From: a bacterium
GTDB taxonomy: Bacteria; Margulisbacteria; Marinamargulisbacteria; SXXA01
Direction of reading: 5' to 3'
Length of the DNA stretch: 15,099 bases
Assembly (NCBI GenBank): GCA_947502965.1
Contig: CANNCG010000020.1
Location: forward strand, 1-15,099
The notes below the pieces were generated by a model. It saw only the letters and a program-made list of their open reading frames with translations. It was not told where the DNA came from and made no database searches. Below, piece by piece: positions 6,681 through 13,258 of the stretch. The position numbers and the translations under genes were made by a program. Each line of letters starts with the position of its first letter. Within the stretch, counting starts at the first letter, position 1.

Positions 6681-7565
6681 ATGGGCAACACTTGCTGGGT
6701 AACCAAGTGGTGTTTTGGGGTCGTAATGTACCTGGGTTTGTCTCTACAAATCTGCGCACAATTCGAAAATATCCCCATTACACCCTATGCATTGGGTGGA
6801 TCAACGGTTGCCGCCAGTTTGGGATCCGAATCTGTCTTGCATAACCCTGCGGGGCTTTTGGGGATGAAAGAACATCAAATCGAAATGGGCTATGCCGATA
6901 GCTTTTCATCCGTACAGAGTGGGTGGGTGTCTATGGGAAAACGTATTCTAAAGAATACCGTTATCAACATGTCCTTTCCCGTGACGATGGTCCAACACGA
7001 TGCCACCGTGGAAAATGGCTTTGGCCAAGCGGAAGTGACGGGGGGATTTCAGGATATGCAAGCGGCGGCCATCGTCTCCGTAGCATCGGAAGTCAAACCC
7101 GGTGTGACCTTGGGACTCAATGCCAAATATGAGACGCATCAGATTGAAACCCAACAAAGCGCAGGGTTTGCGTTGGATGCGGGGATTCAATGCCACAATG
7201 ATTTCATGCGTTTGGGTGTGGTAGCCCAAAACATCGGGGGCATCACCAAGACATGGTCTACAGGTCGTCGTGAGACCGTGCCGATGACCTTGGGTTTAGG
7301 GGCCCAGGCGTTTTTACCTTTTGGCTTAACGGTCTTGGGGGATGTTCGTTTGACCGAAAATACGCGTATTATAGGGCTCGGTGTCTTGGGCGCCCTCAAT
7401 GGGTATTTGACGCTGTTTGGTGGGTTGGCCGATGTGGGTGTCCGAAATACGCTACGTATGGGTGTGGCCTTGGATTTATCTGGATTTACATTGAAATATG
7501 CGATGTCGTTACACGACGAATTGGGTGTTTCCCATAGGGTTGGCTTATGTTTTACAACGATTTAA
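6681..7565 (+). CDS. PorV/UPF0164-like outer membrane beta-barrel protein
   Basis: The 294-residue product has an N-terminal signal peptide (hydrophobic FGVVMYLGLSLQIC, likely cut near CAQ|FE). The mature start has the PorV/UPF0164 pattern: short lead, GGSTVAASLGSESVLHNPAGL (the ..NPAGL.. signature in split form), then alternating strands ending in a C-terminal aromatic-rich strand. Family members are outer membrane barrels, some of which (PorV) shuttle type IX secretion cargo. The ATG has a strong GAGGGGG Shine-Dalgarno. The gene overlaps the start of a subtilase with a FlgD/T9SS-like sorting domain, so a role in export or anchoring of that protease is plausible but inferred. It is shorter than PorV proper (about 390). 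Confidence 0.72.
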   Translation: MGNTCWVTKWCFGVVMYLGLSLQICAQFENIPITPYALGGSTVAASLGSESVLHNPAGLLGMKEHQIEMGYADSFSSVQSGWVSMGKRILKNTVINMSFPVTMVQHDATVENGFGQAEVTGGFQDMQAAAIVSVASEVKPGVTLGLNAKYETHQIETQQSAGFALDAGIQCHNDFMRLGVVAQNIGGITKTWSTGRRETVPMTLGLGAQAFLPFGLTVLGDVRLTENTRIIGLGVLGALNGYLTLFGGLADVGVRNTLRMGVALDLSGFTLKYAMSLHDELGVSHRVGLCFTTI

Positions 7566-9214
7566 TACAGAGCATGTCTCAGAGAGCCGCCTTGCTGGGG
7601 TTGCTGTTTGTGGGGTTATTTTTGCTAGGGGGAATGGGTCCTGTGTGTGCAGCGCTTCCCCGTGCGCAGAGTGTCATCGTGCGTTTGCAGACAGGGTCGT
7701 CTTTACAGAGCCATGGCTCACTGATGGAACAGCTCAAAAAACGCTATCCCAATGCCAACGTTTGGGTGCCCAAAGTAGGCGCATCTACAGCGGTTTTGTC
7801 GCGGGCAGCGACGGTGTTAGTCTCTATTCCAGAAGGGGTGGATCCTGAGGCGATGGCGGAGGATTTGTCCAAAGAATCGTGGGTGGTTCAGGCAGAACCC
7901 AACTATCCTGTTGTGGCCATGACGACCAGTGATCCCTTGCGGTATTTGCAGGGGCATTTGTATGCAAATCGCTTGGCTCAACTCAAAGACTTGGTGGCCT
8001 ATCGGGAAGTCTTGGTGGCTGTTTTGGATAGTGGGATTGACTATTATCACGAAGATTTGAAAGACCAAATACACCTCAATTCCCAAGAAATACTCAATGG
8101 TGTCGATGATGATCACAATGGCTTTGTAGACGACCTCTATGGCTATGATTTTTATGGGTTTTACAAAGGTGATGGCCATGCAAATCCCAATGATGGCCTG
8201 GGGCATGGGACCCATGTTGCGGGCATTATAGGGGCAAAATCGGGCAATCAAGTGGGTATTGAGGGTGTGGCGGCCTATGTCAAATTGCTCAATGTTCGCT
8301 TTTTGGATGACCGTGGTTTTGGCAACCAATATGATGCGGCGGTGGCCATTCGGTATGCGGTGGATATGGGGGCCAAAATCATCAATTGTAGCTGGGGATA
8401 TTTCAGGTCTACCTCGGTATTGGAGGAGGCCTTGAACTATGCTTTTTCCCGTGGTGTCATCGTGGTCGCGGCGGCAGGCAACTCTGGCAGCCGTGTGGCG
8501 GAATATCCCGCTGCTTATCCCGGTGTGGTGTCTGTGGGCGCCATTACCCTTGCAGATACAAAGACCTATTTTTCAAGCTTTGGGAAAGTGGATACGGCCA
8601 TGTATGGCAATGCGATCTACAGCACGCTTCCCAATAACCGTTATGGCAGCATGTCCGGAACGTCGCAGAGCACAGGGGTTGTGACAGGTATTCTCGCAAG
8701 GCTCATGGCGCATTTTCCAGAGGCAACATCGGTGAATATCCATGCCCAATATTTTGCTGCGTGTACCAATTCTGATCCGTCTGCCGGGGTGGGAAAAGGG
8801 ATTTTTTCGACCCAAGCGTTCTATACGAATAGCCGCTATGATCCAAATGCGCATTCTCAAAGTAACCTGTCTGTCCTACCGGTCGATATATCAGGGATTT
8901 TGTCGGTGAAATCGAATAGCCTCGCGATTACAAAACTTCATAGTTTTCCAAATCCACATGTCACCACCACGGCCTATATCGGGTTTGAAAGCAGCCATTC
9001 TTCGGTACTGGTGACGGTCAAGATTTTTGATTTGGAGGGGCGCTTATTACGCACCTTGGGCAGCGTGGCCTCTCGCGGCTATAACCGCTTGCCTTGGGAT
9101 TTGCTCACAGATACGGGGGGGGTGCTCAAAAACGGGTCGTATCTCTACGTGCTCGAGGCCACCAGTGGGGACGATACCGAGATAAAAAGAGGCCGGTTTG
9201 CGGTGTTGTTGTAG
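7547..9214 (+). CDS. Secreted S8 subtilisin-like protease with C-terminal FlgD/T9SS-type domain
   Basis: The 555-residue product starts with a signal peptide (hydrophobic LLGLLFVGLFLLGG, about 17-29), then a propeptide-like region (about 40-125). The S8 catalytic domain follows, with D161 (AVLDSG), H220 (GHGTHVAG), oxyanion N312 (AAAGNSG) and S373 (MSGTSQS). An acidic calcium-site-like segment, NGVDDDHNGFVDDLYGYDF at about 184-202, is typical of fervidolysin-type subtilases. Residues about 463-555 (starting FPNPHVTTTAYI, with KIFDLEGRLLRTL, W and GSYLYVLEA) form a FlgD-Ig/type A sorting-like domain. The triad is complete, so it should be active outside the cell. The ATG at 7547 overlaps the PorV-like gene by 19 nt; ATG 7574 is an alternative that keeps the signal peptide. 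Confidence 0.92.
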   Translation: MFYNDLIQSMSQRAALLGLLFVGLFLLGGMGPVCAALPRAQSVIVRLQTGSSLQSHGSLMEQLKKRYPNANVWVPKVGASTAVLSRAATVLVSIPEGVDPEAMAEDLSKESWVVQAEPNYPVVAMTTSDPLRYLQGHLYANRLAQLKDLVAYREVLVAVLDSGIDYYHEDLKDQIHLNSQEILNGVDDDHNGFVDDLYGYDFYGFYKGDGHANPNDGLGHGTHVAGIIGAKSGNQVGIEGVAAYVKLLNVRFLDDRGFGNQYDAAVAIRYAVDMGAKIINCSWGYFRSTSVLEEALNYAFSRGVIVVAAAGNSGSRVAEYPAAYPGVVSVGAITLADTKTYFSSFGKVDTAMYGNAIYSTLPNNRYGSMSGTSQSTGVVTGILARLMAHFPEATSVNIHAQYFAACTNSDPSAGVGKGIFSTQAFYTNSRYDPNAHSQSNLSVLPVDISGILSVKSNSLAITKLHSFPNPHVTTTAYIGFESSHSSVLVTVKIFDLEGRLLRTLGSVASRGYNRLPWDLLTDTGGVLKNGSYLYVLEATSGDDTEIKRGRFAVLL

Positions 9215-9265
9215 GGAGATGATCGATGTGTTTCTGTGATATTCTTAGGAAAATATGGGGAGCAT

Positions 9266-9274
9266 TGCTATAAT
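9266..9274 (+). promoter_or_regulatory. Extended -10 promoter of the mgtC-like gene
   Basis: TGCTATAAT is a perfect extended -10 (TGnTATAAT). TTAGGA at 9245-9250 is a weak -35 candidate, 18 nt upstream. The -10 ends 12 nt before ATG 9287, with no Shine-Dalgarno in between, which points to a leaderless or near-leaderless transcript and marks 9287 as the start. Confidence 0.6.
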
Positions 9275-9286
9275 CTTGGGCTATCT

Positions 9287-9925
9287 ATGTTGATGCTGCT
9301 TATTTTTACCTTTGGTGCGATTCTGACACTGGTATTATCCATTGCCATTGGCTTTGAGCGGGAGCTCAGAGACAAACCCGCAGGTATCAAAACCCATGCC
9401 TTTATCGGGGTTGGGGCGTATGCCTTTAGTTATTTGTCTTTTCATGTGAGTGCCACGTTTCCCCTTGCGGATCCCACGCGGATTACCGCTCAAATTGCGG
9501 CGGGGATTGGCTTCATTGGCGCGGGGGCTATTTTGCAATCCAAAGGGGGTGTGCGTGGGCTGACCACGGCGGCCACATTGTGGATTACCTCGGCGATTGG
9601 GTCTTTGGTGGGGGCCGGGTATTTTGGGGTGCCGATCGTATTGACGGTGGTGACCCTGGTGGTATTGTTGGTGGCAAGTTGGATCGTGGCCTATTTGCCC
9701 CAGCCGTTGCGGCGTACTTTCTATATTGAAACGACGACCACAGCCGCGATGGAAGATATTGACAAAGCCGTCTGCCTGCATCCTGTGCGTGTGATACAAA
9801 CCAAATTTACCTTGGAGCACCCCCAGCGGTTGGAAGTCATGGTCAAGGGAACCTCTTTGGCCATCAAACTGCTTGCTGGGCAGCTCAGAGTGATCAAAGG
9901 GGTGGAGACGGTGGTTGTCATCTAG
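9287..9925 (+). CDS. MgtC/SapB family inner membrane protein
   Basis: The 212-residue product has an N-terminal membrane domain with about four helices and the family motifs in order: GFERE (22-26), RDKPAGIKTHAFIGVGA, AAGIGFIGAGAIL (about 71-83) and VRGLTTAATLWITSAIG. A soluble C-terminal region with an ACT-like beta-alpha pattern (about 145-212, ending KGVETVVVI) follows. MgtC proteins are linked to growth at low Mg2+ and to membrane potential and P-type ATPase control; the direct function is not settled. An upstream in-frame start at 9236 would put the promoter inside the gene, so ATG 9287 is chosen (ATG 9293 is also possible). The stop overlaps the pdxA start by 11 nt. Confidence 0.9.
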   Translation: MLMLLIFTFGAILTLVLSIAIGFERELRDKPAGIKTHAFIGVGAYAFSYLSFHVSATFPLADPTRITAQIAAGIGFIGAGAILQSKGGVRGLTTAATLWITSAIGSLVGAGYFGVPIVLTVVTLVVLLVASWIVAYLPQPLRRTFYIETTTTAAMEDIDKAVCLHPVRVIQTKFTLEHPQRLEVMVKGTSLAIKLLAGQLRVIKGVETVVVI

Positions 9926-11048
9926 CCTTCGTAGGCTGGGAATTACCTTGGGCGATCCCGGTGGCATTGGTCCTGAAGTAGCCTTGAAAGCGGTTTGTGA
10001 ATCGACGGAAGTGTTTGTTCCTGTGATTTTTGGGCCTGTTTCTGTTTTGGATCATGTAGCGGCACTCACTGAAAAATTTGATATTCATTTTTTGGCTATG
10101 TCAAAAAATGGGGAGAAGCACAAAGGGCTTCGCCCTTTGAATCCCAGTCAAGGCCAACAAACAGACATCGCCATCATGGGAATCCAACCCTTTGACAAGG
10201 CTCAGGGACCAGCGAAACCCTTTGAAAATCCTTTTGTTTTTTCTCTTCCGGCGGAGCCGGGAAAGAAAAAACATGTTTTCTGGGTTTCCACTGGAGACAC
10301 CCCTCTTGACATAGGCACTGTCTGTGCAGCCAACGGCACCCATGCCTATACGGCCATCCAGTTGGCCACAGAGGCATGCCTCTCTGGCCAACTGGATGGC
10401 ATGGTGACAGCGCCTATCTGCAAAGAAGCCATGTCGATGGCGGGCGCCTCCTTCACGGATCACACGACGCTGCTGGCGTCGCTGGCCCAGGCGGAGGTGT
10501 CCATGGGTTTTTATAGCGGGCCCTTGCGGGTGGTATTGGTGAGTGTGCATTGTCCCCTGTCAGATGTAGGGCGACATATCACCCCTGACACCCTAAGCCG
10601 TGCCTGCCGCCATGCCGTCACTTTGGCCCGCTACCATCGCCAAAGGGTGCCCAAAGAAACGCCTATTCGGATTGCGGTGGCGGGACTCAATCCCCATGCG
10701 GGAGAAAATGGTCTGTTTGGACATGAGGAGATCGCCGTTATTGCGCCCACCATCGCCGCCTTACGGGCAGAAGGCCTGCCTGTCGAAGGCCCTTTTCCAG
10801 CAGATACCCTTTTTCATCACGCCTATCAGGGCGATTTTGATGTGGTGGTTGCGATGTATCACGATCAGGGGTTGATTCCTGTCAAAATGTTGGCTTTCGA
10901 TACGGCGGTGAATATGACGATTGGGCTGCCCTTTGTACGAACGTCGCCAGATCACGGGACTGCTTTTTCCCTGGCGTATCAGGACAAAGCGGATCATAGG
11001 TCTTTTGCAGCTGCTTTGGATTTGGCCTTGCATTGGGATTGGCGCTGA
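9915..11048 (+). CDS. pdxA: 4-hydroxythreonine-4-phosphate dehydrogenase with in-frame repeat insertion
   Basis: PdxA oxidises 4-phosphohydroxy-L-threonine in the DXP-dependent pyridoxal phosphate pathway (NAD+, divalent metal, cytosol). Motifs: GITLGDPGGIGPE (about 9-21), substrate-binding H183-T184 (FTDHTT), metal ligands H212 (VHCPLSD), H261 (GLNPHAGEN) and H316 (MYHDQG), then GLPFVRTSPDHGTA. These match E. coli H136, H166, H211 and H266 from family knowledge. All catalytic residues are kept. The protein is 377 residues, about 47 more than usual. The excess lies between residues about 65 and 125 and is encoded by palindromic repeats (10121-10145, 10188-10214, 10235-10273). The TTG start at 9915 has GGAG 8 nt upstream and overlaps mgtC. 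The stop TGATG overlaps the rsmA start, as in the conserved pdxA-ksgA pair of E. coli. Confidence 0.92.
   Translation: MSSSLRRLGITLGDPGGIGPEVALKAVCESTEVFVPVIFGPVSVLDHVAALTEKFDIHFLAMSKNGEKHKGLRPLNPSQGQQTDIAIMGIQPFDKAQGPAKPFENPFVFSLPAEPGKKKHVFWVSTGDTPLDIGTVCAANGTHAYTAIQLATEACLSGQLDGMVTAPICKEAMSMAGASFTDHTTLLASLAQAEVSMGFYSGPLRVVLVSVHCPLSDVGRHITPDTLSRACRHAVTLARYHRQRVPKETPIRIAVAGLNPHAGENGLFGHEEIAVIAPTIAALRAEGLPVEGPFPADTLFHHAYQGDFDVVVAMYHDQGLIPVKMLAFDTAVNMTIGLPFVRTSPDHGTAFSLAYQDKADHRSFAAALDLALHWDWR
10121..10145 (-). repeat. Family C palindrome inside pdxA
   Basis: CAAAGGGC (10121-10128), TTC, GCCCTTTG (10132-10139), then AATCCC. The whole 25 nt is the exact reverse complement of 11390-11414 in rsmA. 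It encodes HKGLRPLNP within the non-conserved insertion of PdxA. Confidence 0.85.
10188..10214 (+). repeat. E motif inside pdxA
   Basis: CCCTTTGACAAGGCTCAGGG followed by ACCAGCG resembles the reverse complement of 14702-14728 (CCTTCGACTAGGCTCAGCAC...), sharing CTTYGACWAGGCTCAG. Sequences of this CTTCGAC..GCTCAG type are widespread bacterial intergenic repeats; here the motif is translated. Confidence 0.5.
10235..10273. repeat. Family F palindrome inside pdxA
   Basis: Arms 10235-10252 and 10256-10273 pair at 17 of 18 positions (one mismatch, one G-T) around a GGA loop, with core GGCGGAGCC and outer T-run/A-run arms. It encodes VFSLPAEPGKKKH of the PdxA insertion. Confidence 0.8.
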
Positions 11049-12064
11049 TGGGTGCGAAGCTCGGTCAAAACTTTCTTGTAGATCCCAATATTCTGAGAAA
11101 AATCATGACCTTAACGGCCCCTTCTGCGACTGAAACGGTTGTTGAAGTGGGCTGTGGTTCTGGCATTATGACCCGTGCTTTGTGGGAAGGTGCGAAGCAG
11201 CTTTATGTCGTCGAAATTGACGCGACATGTATCCTCAATACAAAGCAGAATTTGGGTATTATTGATTTGGCCGCAAGCTCGGTGGGTTTGTATTTGTCGC
11301 GGCATGCTCAGCGCCAAAGCGCTCTTCACGAGCACGCTCCCCGGCCAGACGTGGCAGAGACAGATCGGGCCTCAGCCGCAGACGCAAAGGGGATTCAAAG
11401 GGCGAAGCCCTTTGAAATACCGGATCCAATCTCGGCGAAGCCGAGATTGGATCCGGTATTTATTCATGGGGATGTACTCGACGTTGGCTTTCGGGCGGTA
11501 GATGCCAGGGATCGCCCTTTTCGTATTATCGCGAATATTCCCTATTATATTTCTGCGAAATTCATGGCTCTTTGTGCGGCGTATAAACATCAGATTACAG
11601 ATATCACCCTCATGTTGCAGTGGGAATTTGCCAAAAAACTGGTCTCTAAACCTGGGGAGTCCGGCTATACGCCATTGGCTATTTTTGCACAGATGCACTT
11701 TGATATCCGACTGGATTTTCAGGTTAGCCGCCATTGTTTTCGCCCGGCACCCAAGGTGGATTCGGCTATAGTCACTCTGAAGCCCAAAGCGATTCCAGAC
11801 GATTTGGTCAGCGATGATGGCTTTTTTCTCTTTGTGAAAGCGGTGTTTTGGGGCCGTCGCAAGCCGCTCAAATCTGCGTTGCATAAGAGTCCCTATTGGA
11901 CAGTAAAAGCGGGCTACGCCACACATCCCATTTGGGACATCCTCGGGAGTACCCGGGCAGAAGTACTGTCTCGCGAACAGCTGTTGGACACCTATCGCCA
12001 GGTGTTACCGTATTTGGAACGGGTGCTGGCGTTTAAGCCTCGGGAAGTTTTTGATCTCGAATAG
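11048..12064 (+). CDS. rsmA: 16S rRNA dimethyladenosine transferase with in-frame repeat insertion
   Basis: RsmA (KsgA) makes N6,N6-dimethyladenosine at the two adjacent adenosines in helix 45 of 16S rRNA, using SAM. Motifs: KLGQNFLVDPNI (4-15), SAM motif I VEVGCGSGIMTRAL, YVVEID for ribose binding, HGDVLD (about 140-145), and catalytic NIPYYIS (163-169, the NLPY motif), then FRPAPKVDSAIV and a C-terminal helical domain. The protein has 338 residues against about 270 usually. The extra block (about 72-136) sits in the loop between the VEID and HGD strands and consists of repeats B2, C and D in frame. The ATG at 11048 overlaps the pdxA stop (TGATG); a TTG at 11033 is less likely. Confidence 0.92.
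   Translation: MGAKLGQNFLVDPNILRKIMTLTAPSATETVVEVGCGSGIMTRALWEGAKQLYVVEIDATCILNTKQNLGIIDLAASSVGLYLSRHAQRQSALHEHAPRPDVAETDRASAADAKGIQRAKPFEIPDPISAKPRLDPVFIHGDVLDVGFRAVDARDRPFRIIANIPYYISAKFMALCAAYKHQITDITLMLQWEFAKKLVSKPGESGYTPLAIFAQMHFDIRLDFQVSRHCFRPAPKVDSAIVTLKPKAIPDDLVSDDGFFLFVKAVFWGRRKPLKSALHKSPYWTVKAGYATHPIWDILGSTRAEVLSREQLLDTYRQVLPYLERVLAFKPREVFDLE
11294..11386 (+). repeat. Family B repeat, copy B2, inside rsmA
   Basis: It shares TTGTCGCGGCATGCT and CGAGCACGCTCCCCGG with B1 (3875-3950), and CTTCACGAG, CCCCGG, GACGTGGC and CTCAGCCGCAG with B3 (13683-13774). It is translated as about residues 83-113, LSRHAQRQSALHEHAPRPDV and on. The same reading phase of B3 gives LSHRAQSKRLLHEDAPRLDV. Confidence 0.85.
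11390..11416 (+). repeat. Family C palindrome inside rsmA
   Basis: TTCAAAGGGC (11394-11403), GAA, GCCCTTTGAA (11407-11416) is a perfect 10-bp hairpin with a GCGAAGC tip. Positions 11390-11414 are identical to the reverse complement of 10121-10145 in pdxA. Encodes KGIQRAKPFE. Confidence 0.88.
11415..11461. repeat. Family D perfect 47-nt palindrome inside rsmA
   Basis: Arms 11415-11436 and 11440-11461 are perfectly complementary over 22 bp around GAA, again giving a GCGAAGC tip. It starts where the C palindrome ends, and native rsmA sequence (HGDVLD) resumes a few codons later. Encodes about EIPDPISAKPRLDPVF. Confidence 0.9.
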
Positions 12065-12083
12065 GGGGGCGCGATTCTTTTGA

Positions 12084-12112
12084 TTGACTTTTAAAAAATA
12101 GAAATATATTTT
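12084..12112 (+). promoter_or_regulatory. Putative promoter of the pseudopilin operon (leaderless type)
   Basis: TTGACT (12084-12089) and TATTTT (12107-12112) are 17 nt apart, in a very AT-rich gap after rsmA. The -10 ends 12 nt before ATG 12125 and no Shine-Dalgarno sequence is present. Confidence 0.55.
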
Positions 12113-12124
12113 AAAATTCAAAAT

Positions 12125-12511
12125 ATGACGCTATTTGAATGTATTGTTTTTGTGGGCTTGATTGCGCTCTTGGGTTTGGGTAGCGTACATGGGGTGCATC
12201 AGGCCCTGTCCCGGCAGCGCCTTTTTCTCGAAACGCTGTCTTTGGGGTCACATTTGCAAGGAGAGCGCTTGCGTAGTGCTTGGATGGATAGCGATTTTAC
12301 AGTGATGCCTTCGCTAGCGGGTGCGGTGAGCTACCGTGCACGGGACCGCATGGCCCTCTACCCGTCTTTTGCCACCGGGAAAATAGGATTTACGCAAGCG
12401 GGGACTGCCAAATACAGCGGCACCCTACGCTTGTCCCAGAATGGCTTTGAAAGCCGTATTACCTTGGGGGTTGGGCTGACGCCTTTGCGGATTTATGCAG
12501 TTGGGCTCTAG
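12125..12511 (+). CDS. Minor pseudopilin, GspH/ComGD-like, lacking a leader peptide
   Basis: The 128-residue product opens with MTLFECIVFVGLIALLGLG, which is a pseudopilin N-terminal helix with Glu at position 5. Normally a short leader ending in Gly precedes position 1 and is cut by prepilin peptidase. Here the initiator Met sits at position 1, and the upstream in-frame codons run into TAA at 12092-12094 with no Gly/Ala. The C-terminal part (FATGKIGFTQAGTAKYSGTL.LS.NG) fits GspH/ComGD beta-sheet regions. First of four pseudopilin genes in the T2SS order H-I-J-K. The subtype assignment rests on gene order and these weak motifs. Confidence 0.72.
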   Translation: MTLFECIVFVGLIALLGLGSVHGVHQALSRQRLFLETLSLGSHLQGERLRSAWMDSDFTVMPSLAGAVSYRARDRMALYPSFATGKIGFTQAGTAKYSGTLRLSQNGFESRITLGVGLTPLRIYAVGL

Positions 12512-12779
12512 AGGATTTGTATTGTTGGAAGTGCTCGTGACGGTGGCATTGCTTGGGATGCTGTTACCGGTGTTCTCATCAGCAATGGTCATGCTGCGGC
12601 ATGCGTGGCGGGCCAGTGAGGTTGTCGAAGGGCGATTGTTGGTCCTGGAAAACGTTTTGCAACAACAGGACTGGACCTCTGATGCGGTGTCATCGATACA
12701 GTCCCATTCGCCGTCTTACAATATCGCGGTGTTGCCGATTTCGTCGCATGAGGAGATCCGGGTGTTGGTGTTGCCATGA
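12495..12779 (+). CDS. Minor pseudopilin, GspI-like
   Basis: The 94-residue product has a textbook prepilin N terminus: a short leader ending SRG (G7), then FVLLEVLVTVALLGML with Glu at +5 (E12). It would be cut and N-methylated by prepilin peptidase and join the pseudopilus tip of a type II secretion system. The ATG overlaps the previous gene by 17 nt and the stop overlaps the next start (ATGA), so translation is probably coupled. It is short for GspI (about 120). Subtype follows from position in the H-I-J-K order. Confidence 0.78.
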   Translation: MQLGSRGFVLLEVLVTVALLGMLLPVFSSAMVMLRHAWRASEVVEGRLLVLENVLQQQDWTSDAVSSIQSHSPSYNIAVLPISSHEEIRVLVLP

Positions 12780-13258
12780 CGGGTCTAAATAAACCGAACC
12801 AAAACGGTAGGCTACACGCCCCCAAGCCCCCCTGCATAGCGTACCTTCGCTACAGCGCCCGTGGCTACATTCTATTAGAGCTCATCATTGCCTTGGTTCT
12901 TTTGGGCTTTTTAATGCCTATTTTGGCCCAAATCTATCATGTGGCTCATGGGTTTTTGCAGACGACGATACGTCAGAGTTCGGCCTTACAGGAACGACAC
13001 TATCTTCATTTTGTATTGCGAGAAGACATGCACAAAGCGCTGTCTTTGTGCCAAATAGGCGATGACTATCTGATACATACGTCAGTGGGGACCATTACGT
13101 ATACCCTGGAATCGGAGGTGTTGAAGCGTCGTTTTTCAGGACAAACCATCCGATTGAATCCCGATCTGTCGGTACGGTGTTTGGCGATGACCATGACGCC
13201 GGAAATCTTGAAATTGCAGGTAGAGACCGATTTGGGGACTCTGGTGCTCCGACGGTGA
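12776..13258 (+). CDS. Minor pseudopilin, GspJ-like, with a repeat-containing 30-residue leader
   Basis: The 160-residue product has the cleavage site ARG|YILLELIIALVLLGFLMP with Gly at 30 and Glu at +5 (E35), then a long helix and QSSALQERHYLHFVLREDM, similar to the GspJ region after the helix. The leader is 30 residues where most prepilins have about 6-10. Codons for about K17-L24 are the family H repeat. The start is ATG 12776 in an ATGA overlap with gspI; no later Met lies before the cleavage site. The stop overlaps the next GTG start. Confidence 0.78.
   Translation: MTGLNKPNQNGRLHAPKPPCIAYLRYSARGYILLELIIALVLLGFLMPILAQIYHVAHGFLQTTIRQSSALQERHYLHFVLREDMHKALSLCQIGDDYLIHTSVGTITYTLESEVLKRRFSGQTIRLNPDLSVRCLAMTMTPEILKLQVETDLGTLVLRR
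12826..12845 (+). repeat. Family H repeat, copy H3, inside the gspJ-like leader
   Basis: GCCCCCCTGCATAGCGTACC matches the reverse complement of 13817-13836 (GCCCCCCGGCGTAGCGTACC) at 18 of 20 positions, and matches H1 at 3742. It is translated as KPPCIAYL in the prepilin leader. Confidence 0.65.
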
